Shown here one piece after another: positions 20,806 to 34,018 of a stretch of DNA of 64,000 nt. A program made the translations under genes and the position numbers. Position 1 is the stretch's first letter. Every line of letters starts with the position of its first letter. The stretch comes from Saccoglossus kowalevskii (taxonomy: Eukaryota; Hemichordata; Enteropneusta; Harrimaniidae), in NCBI RefSeq assembly GCF_000003605.2, contig NW_003125307.1:37760-101759 (forward strand), read 5' to 3'. The notes beneath the pieces are model-generated. The model had not been told where the DNA came from, ran no database searches, and saw nothing but the letters and a program-made list of their open reading frames with translations.

Positions 20806-21750
20806 AGTCAAAAAAATTTAATAAAAGCCAGTTGAAAGCAGCACATAGATGTTCATGTGAGCTGAGTGTAAAATGTTAGAAAACAGCGTGCAAAGTTGGA
20901 AAAAACGAAGGAAATGTTGGCACAGTTGCTTGTATATTTAACCTAAGTCATTAACATGGCAACCCCGCAGTTAAATTTCAAAATACTAAGTAAATGTTCC
21001 GAGAATGTCTTATATATAAGCAGATTATCACAACAGTCAACTGAAAAATTGACAACAAACTGCTTACAAAGTTGTGAAAAGCGATTGCAAAGTTAGTAGT
21101 TTCAATCGGAATTGTTACCTGTGATATCATATTAACAAGTCCCACGATTAAAAGTTCGGAAATGTGAATAAATATTACGCCAATTGATGTTAAATTACCG
21201 TAGTGTTACTCCATGTATTCAGAGGTCATAGGTCAATTCTAGAAGGTACTCGAGCAGGCCATATCGATTGAAAACACCCACAAACACAAAATAGCCGCTA
21301 ATTCGGCTTAATTTCAAATATAAACCATGTAGCTGTGTTGTTAGGTGACCGATAAATGTTTAATGTAAAGCTCAATCGGGCGTGGTTAGTCGTTGCATGG
21401 GAGACTCCCTGCATAAACAAGGTGTTGCATTCATTTTTTTTTCATCACAAACATTAAGAAAATATATAAGACAACGTTCCAACATTTTTTGGTACTGTGA
21501 TGTAAATCATTTATAGTGAAAAATCGTGTCATTTTTGTAACTTTCTAAACTAATGGAAAATTTTCAAATTCCTTCTAATCTTCAAGAACGAGTTGCTGAT
21601 GCTGTTGGCACGTAGTCTGTTTTAAGCTATTAGCACACCGTGTAAAGGTGTTCAAAGTGAATGCAAAGTTGTGCAAAGTCGTTCCAAAGCTGCTAGATGT
21701 ATTTGTATATATGACCTAAGTTGTTGGCATATAGAAACGCGCAGTTGTAA
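20806..21750 (+). repeat. Satellite monomer 23 (945 bp)
   Basis: Has ACAAACACAAAATAG as in monomers 7 and 30, CTGCATAAAC in the 5S relic, GTAGTCTGTTTT, and TAAAG replacing the first CAAAG of cluster II. Confidence 0.95.
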
Positions 21751-22696
21751 AGTCAAAAATATTTAATAAAAGCCAGTTGAAAGCAGCACATAGATGTTCA
21801 TGTGAGCTGAGTGTAAAATGTTAGAAAACAGCGTGCAAAGTTGGAAAAAATGAAGGAAATGTTGGCACAGTTGCTTGTATATTTAACCTAAGTCATTAAC
21901 ATGGCAGCCCCGCAGTTAAATTTCAAAATACTAAGTAAATGTTCCGAGAATGTCTTATATATAAGCAGATTATCACAACAGTCAACTGAAAAGTTGACAA
22001 CAAACTGCTTACAAAGTTGTGAAAAGCGATTGCAAAGTTAGTAGTTTCAATCGGAATTGTTACCTGTGATATCATATTAACACGTCCCATGATTAAAAGT
22101 TTGGAAATGTGAATAAATATTACGCCAATTGATGTAAAATTACCGTAGTGTTACTCCATGTATTCAGAGGTCATAGGTCAATTGTAAAAGGTACTCGAGC
22201 AGGCCATATCGATTGAAAACACCCAAAAACATAAAATAGCCGCTAATTCGGCTTAATTTCAAATATAAACCATGTAGCTGTGTTGTTAGGTGACCGATAA
22301 ATGTTTAATGTAAAGCTCAATCGGGCGTGGTTAGTCGTTGCATGGGAGACTCCCTGCGTAAACAAGGTGTTGCATTCATTTTTTTTTTCATCACAGACAT
22401 TACGAAAATATATAAGACAACGTTCCAACATTTTTTGGTACTGTGATGTAAATCATTTATAGTGAAAAATCGTGTCATTTTTGTAACTTTCTAAACTAAT
22501 GGAAAATTTTCAAATTCCTTCTAATCTTCAAGAACGAGTTGCTGATGCTGTTGGCACGTAGTCGGTTTTAAGCTATTAGCACACCGTGCAAAGGTGTTCA
22601 AAGTGATTGCAAAGTTGTGCAAAGTCGTTCCAAAGCTGCTAGATGTATTTGTATATATGACCTAAGTTGTTGGCATATAGAAACGCGCAGTTGCAA
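21751..22696 (+). repeat. Satellite monomer 24 (946 bp)
   Basis: Has ATGAAGGAAATG, ATGGCAGCCCC, AACACGTCCC and CAATTGTAAAAGG. Middle unit of the block matching monomers 8 and 31. Confidence 0.95.
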
Positions 22697-23641
22697 AGTC
22701 AAAAATATTTAATAAAAGCCAGTTGAAAGCAGCACATAGATGTTCATGTGAGCTGAGTGTAAAATGTTAGAAAACAGCGTGCAAAGTTGGAAAAAATGAA
22801 GGAAATGTTGGCACAGTTGCTTGTATATTTAACCTAAGTCATTAACATGGCAACCCCGCAGTTAAATTTCAAAGTACTAAGTAAATGTTCCGAGAATGTC
22901 TTATATATAAGCAGATTATCACAACAGTCAACCGAAAAATTGACAACAAACTGCTTACAAAGTTGTGAAAAGCGATTGCAAAGTTAGTAGTTTCAATCGG
23001 AATTGTTACCTGTGATATCACATTAACAAGTCCCACGATTAAAAGTTCGGAAATGTGAATAAATATTACGCCAATTGATGTAAAATTACCGTAGTGTTAC
23101 TCCATGTATTCAGAGGTCATAGGTCAATTCTAGAAGGTACTCGAGCAGGCCATATCGATTGAAAACACCCCAAAACATAAAATAGCCGCTAATTCGGCTT
23201 AATTTCAAATATAAACCATGTAGCTGTGTTGTTAGGTGACCGATAAATGTTTAATGTAAAGCTCAATCGGGCGTGGTTAGTCGTTGCATGGGAGACTTCC
23301 TGCGTAAACAAGGTTTTGCATGCATTTTTTTTTCATCACAACCATTAAGAAAATATATAAGACAACGTTCCAACATTTTTTGGTACTGTGATGTAAATCA
23401 TTTATAGTGAAAAATCGTGTCATTTTTGTAACTTTCTAAACTAATGGAAAATTTTCAAATTCCTTCTAATCTTCAAGAACGAGTTGCTGATGCTGTTGGC
23501 ACGTAGTCGGTTTTAAGCTATTAGCACACCGTGCAAAGGTGTTCAAAGTGATTGCAAAGTTGTGCAAAGTCGTTCCAAAGCTGCTAGATGTATTTGTATA
23601 TATGACCTAAGTTGTTGGCATATAGAAACGCGCAGTTGTAA
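22697..23641 (+). repeat. Satellite monomer 25 (945 bp)
   Basis: Has GATATCACATT, CACCCCAAAACAT (shared with monomer 32), GACTTCCTGCG and GTTTTGCATGC. Confidence 0.95.
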
Positions 23642-24586
23642 AGTCAAAAAAATTTAATAAAAGCCAGTTGAAAGCAGCACATAGATGTTCATGTGAGCTG
23701 AGTGTTAAATGTTAGAAAACAGCGTGCAAAGTTGGAAAAAACGAAGGAAATGTTGGCACAGTAGCTTGTATATTTAACCTAAGTCATTAACATGGCAACC
23801 CCGCAGTTAAATTTCAAAATACTAAGTAAATGTTCCGAGAATGTCTTATATATAAGCAGATTATCACAACAGTCAACCGAAAAATTGACAACAAACTGCT
23901 TACAAAGTTGTGAAAAGCGATTGCAAAGTTAGTAGTTTCAATCGGAATTGTTACCTGTGATATCACATTAACAAGTCCCACGATTAAAAGTTCGGAAATG
24001 TGAATAAATATTACGCCAATTGATGTAAAATTACCGTAGTGTTACTCCATGTATTCAGAGGTCATAGGTCAATTCTAGAAGGTACTCGAGCAGGCCATAT
24101 CGATTGAAAACACCCAAAAACATAAAATAGCCGCTAATTCGGCTTAATTTCAAATATAAACCATGTAGCTGTGTTGTTAGGTGACCGATAAATGTTTAAT
24201 GTAAAGCTCAATCGGGCGTGGTTAGTCGTTGCATGGGAGACTTCCTGCGTAAACAAGGTTTTGCATGCATTTTTTTTTCATCACAACCATTAAGAAAATA
24301 TATAAGACAACGTTCCAACATTTTTTGGTACTGTGATGTAAATCATTTATAGTGAAAAATCGTGTCATTTTTGTAACTTTCTAAACTAATGGAAAATTTT
24401 CAAATTCCTTCTAATCTTCAAGAACGAGTTGCTGATGCTGTCGGCACGTAGTCGGTTTGAAGCTATTAGCACACCGTGCAAAGGTGTTCAAAGTGAATGC
24501 AAAGTTGTGCAAAGTCGTTCCAAAGCTGCTAGATGTATTTGTATATATGACCTTAGTTGTTGGCATATAGAAACGCGCAGTTGTAA
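23642..24586 (+). repeat. Satellite monomer 26 (945 bp)
   Basis: Near-copy of monomer 25 in its middle (GATATCACATT, GACTTCC, GTTTTGCATGC), but its 3' end has GTCGGTTTGAAG and GACCTTAG, the monomer 14/15 type. Confidence 0.95.
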
Positions 24587-25527
24587 AGTCAAAAAAAATT
24601 AATAAAAGCCAGTTGAAAGCAGCACATAGATGTTCATGTGAGCTGAGTGTTAAATGTTAGAAAACAGCGTGCAAAGTTGGAAAAAACGAAGGAAATGTTG
24701 GCACAGTTGCTTGTATATTTAACCTAAGTCATTAACATGGCAACCCCGCAGTTAAATTTCAAAATACTAAGTAAATGTTCCTAGAATGTCTTATATATAA
24801 GCAGATTATCACAACAGTCAACCGAAAAATTGACAACAAACTGCTTACAAAGTTGTGAAAAGCGATTGCAAAGTTAGTAGTTTCAATCGGAATTGTTACC
24901 TGTGATATCATATTAACAAGTCCCATGATTAAAAGTTTGGAAATGTGAATAAATATTACGCCAATTGATGTTAAATTACCGTAGTGTTACTCCATGTATT
25001 CAGAGGTCATAGGTCAATTCTAGAATGTACTTGAGCAGCCATATCGATTGAAACACCCAAAAACATAAATAGCCGCTAATTCGGCTTAATTTCAAATATA
25101 AACCATGTAGCTGTGTTGTTAGGTGACCGATAGATGTTAATGTAAAGCTCAATCGGGCGTGCTTAGTCGTTGCATGGGAGACTCCCTGCGTAAACAAGGT
25201 GTTGCATTCATTTTTTTTTCATCACAAACATTAAGAAAATATATAAGACAACGTTCCAGCATTTTTTGGTACTGTGATGTAAATCATTTATAGTGAAAAA
25301 TCGTGTCATTTTTGTAACTTTCTAAACTAATGGAAAATTTTCAAATTCCTTCTAATCTTCAAGAACGAGTTGCTGATGCTGTCGGCACGTAGTCGGTTTT
25401 AAGCTATTAGCACACCGTGCAAAGATGTTCAAAGTGAATGCAAAGTTGTGCAAAGTCGTTCCAAAGCTGCTAGATGTATTTGTATATATGACCTAAGTTG
25501 TTGGCATATAGAAACGCGCAGTTGTAA
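24587..25527 (+). repeat. Satellite monomer 27 (941 bp)
   Basis: Four one-base losses in short homopolymers fall within 25037-25137 (GCAGCC, GAAACACCC, ATAAATAG, TGTTAATG). Also GATAGATG and GTGCTTAG, which recur in monomer 55. Confidence 0.95.
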
Positions 25528-26473
25528 AGTCAAAAAAATTTAATAAAAGCCAGTTGAAAGCAGCACATAGATGTTCATGTGAGCTGAGTGTTAAATGTTA
25601 GAAAACAGCGTGCAAAGTTGGAAAAAACGAAGGGAATGTTGGCACAGTTGCTTGTATATTTAACCTAAGTCATTAACATGGCAACCCCGCAGTTAAATTT
25701 CAAAATACTAAGTAAATGTTCCGAGAATGTCTTATATATAAGCAGATTATCACAACAGTCAACCGAAAAATTGACAACACACTGCTTACAAAGTTGTGAA
25801 AAGCGATTGCAAAGTTAGTAGTTTCAATAGGAATTGTTACCTGTGATATCATATTAACAAGTCCCATAATTAAAAGTTCGGAAATGTGAATAAATATTAC
25901 GCCAATTGATGTAAAATTATCGTAGTGTTACTCCATGTATTCAGAGGTCAGAGGTCAATTCTAGAAGGTACTCGAGCAGGCCATATCGATTGAAAACACC
26001 CAAAAACATAAAATAGCCGCTAATTCGGCTTAATTTCAAATATAAACCATGTAGCTGTGTTGTTAGGTGACCGATAAATGTTTAATGTAAAGCTCAATCG
26101 GGCGTGGTTAGTCGTTGCATGGGAGACTCCCTGCGTAAACAAGGTGTTGCATTCATTTTTTTTTTCATCACAAACATTAAGAAAATATATAAGACAACGT
26201 TCCAGCATTTTTTGGTACTGTGATGTAAATCATTTATAGTGAAAAATCGTGTCATTTTTGTAACTTTCTAAACTAATGGAAAATTTTCAAATTCCTTCTA
26301 ATCTTCAAGAACGAGTTGCTGATGCTGTCGGCACGTAGTCGGTGTGAAGCTATTAGCACACCGTGCAAAGGTGTTCAAAGTGAATGCAAAGTTGTGCAAA
26401 GTCGTTCCAAAGCTGCTAGATGTATTTGTATATATGACCTAAGTTGTTGGCATATAGAAACGCGCAGTTGTAA
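25528..26473 (+). repeat. Satellite monomer 28 (946 bp)
   Basis: Counterpart of monomer 18: DR1 spacer G, ACACACTG, AATAGGAATT, GTCGGTGTGAAG. Unique AAATTATCGTAG. Confidence 0.95.
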
Positions 26474-27418
26474 AGTCAAAAAAATTTAATAAAAGCCAGT
26501 TGAAAGCAGCACATAGATGTTCATGTGAGCTGAGTGTTAAATGTTAGAAAACAGCGTGCAAAGTTGGAAAAAACGAAGGAAATGTTGGCACAGTTGCTTG
26601 TATATTTAACCTAAGTCATTAACATGGCAACCCCGCAGTTAAATTTCAAAATACTAAGTAAATGTTCCGAGAATGTCTTATATATAAGCAGATTATCACA
26701 ACAGTCAACCGAAAAATTGACAACAAACTACTTACAAAGTTGTGAAAAGCGATTGCAAAGTTAGTAGTTTCAATCGGAATTGTTACCTGTGATATCATAT
26801 TAACAAGTCCCATGATTAAAAGTTTGGAAATGTGAATAAATATTACGCCAATTGATGTTAAATTACCGTAGTGTTACTCCATGTATTCAGAGGTCATAGG
26901 TCAATTCTAGAAGGTACTCGAGCAGGCCATATCGATTGAAAACACCCAAAAACATAAAATAGCCGCTAATTCAACTTAATTTCAAATATAAACCATGTAT
27001 ATGTGTTGTTAGGTGACCGATAAATGTTTAATGTAAAGCTCAATCGGGCGTGGTTAGTCGTTGCATGGGAGACTCCCTGCGTAAACAAGGTGTTGTATTC
27101 ATTTTTTTTTCATCACAAACATTAAGAAAATATATAAGACAACGTTCCAACATTTTTTGGTACTGTGATGTAAATCATTTATAGTGAAAAATCGTGTCAT
27201 TTTTGTAACTTTCTAAACTAATGGAAAATTTTCAAATTCCTTCTAATCTTCAAGAACGAGTTGCTGATGCTGTCGGCACGTAGTCGGTTTTAAGCTATTA
27301 ACACACCGTGCAAAGGTGTTCAAAGTGAATGCAAAGTTGTGCAAAGTCGTTCCAAAGCTGCTAGATGTATTTGTATATATGACCTAAGTTGTTGGCATAT
27401 AGAAACGCGCAGTTGTAA
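26474..27418 (+). repeat. Satellite monomer 29 (945 bp)
   Basis: Has AACTACTTAC, ATTCAACTTAATT, GTATATGTGTTG, GTTGTATTC and TATTAACACACC. Parts are shared with monomers 54, 55 and 60. Confidence 0.95.
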
Positions 27419-28363
27419 AGTCAAAAAAATTTAATAAAAGCCAGTTGAAAGCAGCACATAGATGTTCATGTGAGCTGAGTGTTAAATGTTAGAAAACAGC
27501 GTGCAAAGTTGGAAAAAACGAAGGAAATGTTGGCACAGTTGCTTGTATATTTAAGCTAAGTCATTAACATGGCAACCCCGCAGTTAAATTTCAAAATACT
27601 AAGTAAATGTTCCGAGAATGTCTTATATATAAGCAGATTATCACAACAGTCAACCGAAAAATTGACAACAAACTACTTACAAAGTTGTGAAAAGCGATTG
27701 CAAAGTTAGTAGTTTCAATCGGAATTGTTACCTGTGATATCATATTAACAAGTCCCATGATGAAAAGTTTGGAAATGTGAATAAATATTACGCCAATTGA
27801 TGTTAAATTACCGTAGTGTTACTCCATGTATTCAGAGGTCATAGGTCAATTCTAGAAGGTACTCGAGCAGGCCATATCGATTGAAAACACCCACAAACAC
27901 AAAATAGCCGCTAATTCGGCTTAATTTCAAATATAAACCATGTAGCTGTGTTGTTAGGTGACCGATAAATGTTTAATGTAAAGCTCAATCGGGCGTGGTT
28001 AGTCGTTGCATGGGAGACTCCCTGCGTAAACAAGGTGTTGCATTCATTTTTTTTTCATCACAAACATTAAGAAAATATATAAGACAACGTTCCAACATTT
28101 TTTGGTACTGTGATGTAAATCATTTATAGTGAAAAATCGTGTCATTTTTGTAACTTTCTAAACTAATGGAAAATTTTCAAATTCCTTCTAATCTTCAAGA
28201 ACGAGTTGCTGATGCTGTTGGCACGTAGTCGGTTTTAAGCTATTAGCACACCGTGCAAAGGTGTTCAAAGTGAATGCAAAGTTGTGCAAAGTCGTTCCAA
28301 AGCTGCTAGATGTATTTGTATATATGACCTAAGTTGTTGGCATATAGAAACGCGCAGTTGTAA
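27419..28363 (+). repeat. Satellite monomer 30 (945 bp)
   Basis: Left part has TTTAAGCTAAG, AACTACTTAC and CATGATGAAAAG, as in monomer 55. Right part has ACAAACACAAAATAG, as in monomers 7 and 23. A mosaic unit. Confidence 0.95.
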
Positions 28364-29309
28364 AGTCAAAAATATTTAATAAAAGCCAGTTGAAAGCAGC
28401 ACATAGATGTTCATGTGAGCTGAGTGTAAAATGTTAGAAAACAGCGTGCAAAGTTGGAAAAAATGAAGGAAATGTTGGCACAGTTGCTTGTATATTTAAC
28501 CTAAGTCATTAACATGGCAACCCCGCAGTTAAATTTCAAAATACTAAGTAAATGTTCCGAGAATGTCTTATATATAAGCAGATTATCACAACAGTCAACT
28601 GAAAAATTGACAACAAACTGCTTACAAAGTTGTGAAAAGCGATTGCAAAGTTAGTAGTTTCAATCGGAATTGTTACCTGTGATATCATATTAACAAGTCC
28701 CATGATTAAAAGTTTGGAAATGTAAATAAATATTACGCCAATTGATGTAAAATTACCGTAGTGTTACTCCATGTATTCAGAGGTCATAGGTCAATTGTAG
28801 AAGGTACTGGAGCAGGCCATATCGATTGAAAACACCCAAAAACATAAAATAGCCGCTAATTCGGCTTAATTTCAAATATAAACCATGTAGCTGTGTTGTT
28901 AGGTGACCGATAAATGTTTAATGTAAAGCTCAATCGGGCGTGGTTAGTCGTTGCATGGGAGACTCCCTGCGTAAACAAGGTGTTGCATTCATTTTTTTTT
29001 TCATCACAAACATTACGAAAATATATAAGACAACGTTCCAACATTTTTTGGTACTGTGATGTAAATCATTTATAGTGAAAAATCGTGTCATTTTTGTAAC
29101 TTTCTAAACTAATGGAAAATTTTCAAATTCCTTCTAATCTTCAAGAACGAGTTGCTGATGCTGTTGGCACGTAGTCGGTTTTAAGCTATTAGCACACCGT
29201 GCAAAGGTGTTCAAAGTGATTGCAAAGTTGTGCAAAGTCGTTCCAAAGCTGCTAGATGTATTTGTATATATGACCTAAGTTGTTGGCATATAGAAACGCG
29301 CAGTTGTAA
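28364..29309 (+). repeat. Satellite monomer 31 (946 bp)
   Basis: Counterpart of monomer 8 over nearly its whole length (ATGAAGGAAATG, GTAAATAAAT, CAATTGTAGAAGGTACTGG). Confidence 0.95.
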
Positions 29310-30247
29310 AGTCAAAAAATTTTAATAAAAGCCAGTTGAAAGCAGCACATAGATGTTCATGTGAGCTGAGTGTTAAATGTTAGAAAACAGCGTGCAAAGT
29401 TGGAAAAAACGAAGGAAATGTTGGCACAGTTGCTTGTATATTTAACCTAAGTCATTAACATGGCAACCCCGCAGTTAAATTTCAAAATACTAAGTAAATG
29501 TTCCGAGAATGTCTTATATATAAGCAGATTATCACAACAGTCAACCGAAAAATTGACAACAAACTGCTTACAAAGTTGTGAAAAGCGATTGCAAAGTTAG
29601 TAGTTTCAATCGGAATTGTTACCTGTGATATCACATTAACAAGTCCCACGATTAAAAGTTCGGAAATGTGAATAAATATTACGCCAATTGATGTAAAATT
29701 ACCGTAGTGTTACTCCATGTATTCAGAGGTCATAGGTCAATTCTAGAAGGTACTCGAGCAGGCCATATCGATTGAAAACACCCCAAAACATAAAATAGCC
29801 GCTAATTCGGCTTAATTTCAAATATAAACCATGTAGCTGTGTTGTTAGGTGACCGATAAATGTTTAATGTAAAGCTCAATCGGGCGTGGTTAGTCGTTGC
29901 ATGGGAGACTCCCTGCGTAAACAAGGTGTTGCATTCATTTTTTTTTTCATCACAAACATTAACAAAATATTATATAAGACAACGTTCCTGCATTTTTTTG
30001 TACTGTGATGTCAATCATTTATAGTGAAAAATCGTGTCATTTTTGTAACTTTCTAAACTAATGGAAAATTTTCAAATTCCTTCTAATCTTCAAGAACGAG
30101 TTGCTGATGCTGTCGGCACGTAGTCGGTTTTAAGCTATTGGCACACCGTGCAAGGTGTTCAAAGTGATTGCAAAGTCGTTCCAAAGCTGCTGGATGTATG
30201 TGTATATATGACCTAAGTTGTTGGCATATATAAACGCGCAGTTGTAA
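29310..30247 (+). repeat. Satellite monomer 32 (938 bp, short class)
   Basis: First of the short class. One CAAAG element is missing at 30151-30186. Linked variants: AATATTATATAAG, GTTCCTGCATTTTTTTG, GATGTCAATC, TATTGGCAC. Confidence 0.95.
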
Positions 30248-31191
30248 AGTCGAAAAATTTAATAAAAGCCAGTTGAAAGCAGCACATAGATGTTCAGGTG
30301 AGCTGAGTGTAAAATGTTAGAAAACAGCGTGCAAAGTTGGAAAAAACGAAGGAAATGTTGGCGCAGTTGCTTGTATATTTAACCTAAGTCATTAACATGG
30401 CAACCCCGCAGTTAAATTTCAAAATACTAAGTAAATGTTCCGAGAATGTCTTATATATAAGCAGATTATCACAACAGTCAACCGAAAAATTGACAACAAA
30501 CTGCTTACAAAGTTGTGAAAAGCGATTGCAAAGTTAGTAGTTTCAATCGGAATTGTTATCTGTGATATCATATTAACAAGTCCCATAATTAAAAGTTCGG
30601 AATGTGAATAAATATTACGCCAATTGATGTTAAATTACCGTAGTGTTACTCCATGTATTCAGAGGTCATAGGTCAATTCTAGAAGGTACTCGAGCAGGCG
30701 ATATCGATTGAAAACACCCAAAAACATAAAATAGCCGCTAATTCGGCTTAATTTCAAATATAAACCATGTAGCTGTGTTGTTAGGTGACCGATAAATGTT
30801 TAATGTAAAGCTCAATCGGGCGTGGTTAGTCGTTGCATGGGAGACTCCCTGCGTAAACAAGGTGTTGCATTCATTTTTTTTTTCATCACAAACATTAAGA
30901 AAATATATAAGACAATGTTCCAGCATTTTTTGGTACTGTGATGTAAATCATTTATAGTGAAAAATCGTGTCATTTTTGTAACTTTCTAAACTAATGGAAA
31001 ATTTTCAAATTCCTTCTAATATTCAAGAACGAGTTACTGATGCTGTCGGCACGTAGTCGGCTTTAAGCTATTAGCACACCGTGCAAAGGTGATCAAAGTG
31101 AATGCAAAGTTGTGCAAAGTCGTTCCAAAGCTGCTAGATGTATTTGTATATATGACCTAAGTTGTTGGCATATAGAAACGCGCAGTTGTAA
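30248..31191 (+). repeat. Satellite monomer 33 (944 bp, type E)
   Basis: Has TTCAGGTGAGC, TTGGCGCAG, GTTATCTG, TCGGAATGTG, CAGGCGATATC, CAATGTTCC, TAATATTC and GAGTTACTG. The same set defines monomers 41 and 53. Confidence 0.95.
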
Positions 31192-32126
31192 AGTCAAAAA
31201 AAAATAATAAAAGCCAGTTGAAAGCAGCACATAGATGCTCATGTGAGCTGAGTGTAAAATGTTAGAAAACAGCGTGCAAAGTTGGAAAAAACGAAGGAAA
31301 TGTTGGCACAGTTGCTTGTATATTTAACCTAAGTCATTAACATGGCAACCCCGCATTTAAATTTCAAAATACTAAGTAAATGTTCCGAGAATGTCTTATA
31401 TATAAGTAGATTATCACAACAGTCAACCGAAAAATTGACAACAAACTGCTTACAAAGTTGTGAAAAGCAATTGCAAAGTTAGTAGTTTCAATCGGAATTG
31501 TTACCTGTGATATCATATTAACAAGTCCCATGATTAAAAGTTTGGAAATGTGAATAAATATTACGCCAATTGATGTTAAATTACCGTAGTGTTACTCCAT
31601 GTATTCAGAGGTCATAGGTCAATTCTAGAAGGTACTCGAGCAGGCCATATCGATTGAAAACACCCAAAAACATAAAATAGCCGCTAATTCGGCTTAATTT
31701 CAAATATAAACCATGTAGCTGTGTTGTTAGGTGACCGATAAATGTTTAATGTAAAGCTCAATCTGGCGTGGTTAGTCGTTGCATGGGAGACTCCCTGCGT
31801 AAACAAGGTGTTGCATTCATTTTTTTTATCACAAACATTAAGAAAATATTATATAAGACAACGTTCCTGCATTTTTTTGTACTGTGATGTCAATCATTTA
31901 TAGTGAAAAATCGTGTCATTTTTGGAACTTTCTAAACTAATGGAAAATTTTCAAATTCCTTCTAATCTTCAAGAACGAGTTGCTGATGCTGTCGGCACGT
32001 AGTCGGTTTTAAGCTATTGGCACACCGTGCAAGGTGTTCAAAGTGATTGCAAAGTCGTTCCAAAGCTGCTGGATGTATGTGTATATATGACCTAAGTTGT
32101 TGGCATATATAAACGCGCAGTTGTAA
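31192..32126 (+). repeat. Satellite monomer 34 (935 bp, mosaic, short class)
   Basis: Left end has the monomer 16/17 markers (AGATGCTCATG, CCCGCATTTAAA). Right end has the short-class markers and the missing CAAAG element at 32030-32065. Confidence 0.95.
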
Positions 32127-33073
32127 AGTCGAAAAATTTAATAAAAGCCAGTTGAAAGCAGCACATAGATGTTCATGTGAGCTGAGTGTAAAATGTTAGA
32201 AAACAGCGTGCAAAGTTGGAAAAAACGAAGGAAATGTTGGCACAGTTGCTTGTATATTTAACCTAAGTCATTAACCTGGCAACACCGCAGTTAAATTTCA
32301 AAATACTAAGTAAATGTTCCGAGAATGTCTTATATATAAGCAGATTATCACAACAGTCAACCGAAAAATTGACAACAAACTGCTTACAAAGTTGTGAAAA
32401 GCGATTGCAAAGTTAGTATTTTCAATCGGAATTGTTACCTGTGATATCATATTAACAGGTCCCATAATTAAAAGTTCGGAAATGTGAATAAATATTACGC
32501 CAATTGATGTTAAATTACCGTAGTGTTACTCCATGTATTCAGAGGTCATAGGTCAATTCTAGAAGGTACTCGAGCAGGCCTTATCGATTGAAAACACCCA
32601 AAAACATAAAATAGCCGCTAATTCGGCTTAATTTCAAATATAAACCATGTAGCTGTGTTGTTAGGTGACCGATAAATGTTTAATGTAAAGCTCAATCTGG
32701 CGTTGTTAGTTGTTGCATGGGAGACTCCCTGCGTAAACAAGGTGTTGCATTCATTTTGTTTTCATCACAAACATTAAGAAAATATTATATAAGACAACGT
32801 TCCAACATTTTTTGGTACTGTGATGTAAATCATTTATAGTGAAAAATCGTGTCATTTTTGTAACTTTCTAAACTAATGGAAAATTTTCAAATTCCTTCTA
32901 ATCTTCAAGAACGAGTTGCTGATGCTGTCGGCACGTAGTCGGTTTTAAGCTATTAGCACACCGTGCAAAGGTGTTCAAAGTGAATGCAAAGTTGTGCAAA
33001 GTCGTTCCAAAGCTGCTAGATGTATTTGTATATATGACCTAAGTTGTTGGCATATAGAAACGCGCAGTTGTAA
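32127..33073 (+). repeat. Satellite monomer 35 (947 bp, type F)
   Basis: Has AACCTGGCAACACC, TTAGTATTTTC, AACAGGTCCC, GGCCTTATCG. 5S relic has TCTGGCGTTGTTAGTTG and a T-run interrupted by G. Confidence 0.95.
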
Positions 33074-34018
33074 AGTCAAAAAAATTTAATAAAAGCCAGT
33101 TGAAAGCAGCACATAGATGTTCATGTGAGCTGAGTGTTAAATGTTAGAAAACAGCGTGCAAAGTTGGAAAAAACGAAGGAAATGTTGGCACAGTTGCTTG
33201 TATATTTAACCTAAGTCATTAACATGGAAACCCCGCAGTTAAATTTCAAAATACTAAGTAAATGTTCCGAGAATGTCTTATATATAAGCAGATTATCACA
33301 ACAGTCAACCGAAAAATTGACAACAAACTGCTTACAAAGTTGTGAAAAGCGATTGCAAAGTTAGTAGTTTCAATCGGAATTGTTACCTGTGATATCACAT
33401 TAACAAGTCCCACGATTAAAAGTTCGGAAATGTGAATAAATATTACGCCAATTGATGTAAAATTACCGTAGTGTTACTCCATGTATTCAGAGGTCATAGG
33501 TCAATTCTAGAAGGTACTCGAGCAGGCCATATCGATTGAAAACACCCAAAAACATAAAATAGCCGCTAATTCGGCTTAATTTCAAATATAAACCATGTAG
33601 CTGTGTTGTTAGGTGACCGATAAATGTTTAATGTAAAGCTCAATCGGGCGTGGTTAGTCGTTGCATGGGAGACTTCCTGCGTAAACAAGGTTTTGCATTC
33701 ATTTTTTTTTCATCACAACCATTAAGAAAATACATAAGACAACGTTCCAACATTTTTTGGTACTGTGATGTAAATCATTTATAGTGAAAAATCGTGTCAT
33801 TTTTGTAACTTTCTAAACTAATGGAAAATTTTCAAATTCCTTCTAATCTTCAAGAACGAGTTGCTGATGCTGTTGGCACGTAGTCGGTTTTAAGCTATTA
33901 GCACACCGTGCAAAGGTGTTCAAAGTGAATGCAAAGTTGTGCAAAGTCGTTCCAAAGCTGCTAGATGTATTTGTATATATGACCTAAGTTGTTGGCATAT
34001 AGAAACGCGCAGTTGTAA
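33074..34018 (+). repeat. Satellite monomer 36 (945 bp)
   Basis: Has CATGGAAACCCC as in monomer 9, and GATATCACATT, GACTTCCTGCG, GGTTTTGC as in monomer 5. Confidence 0.95.
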
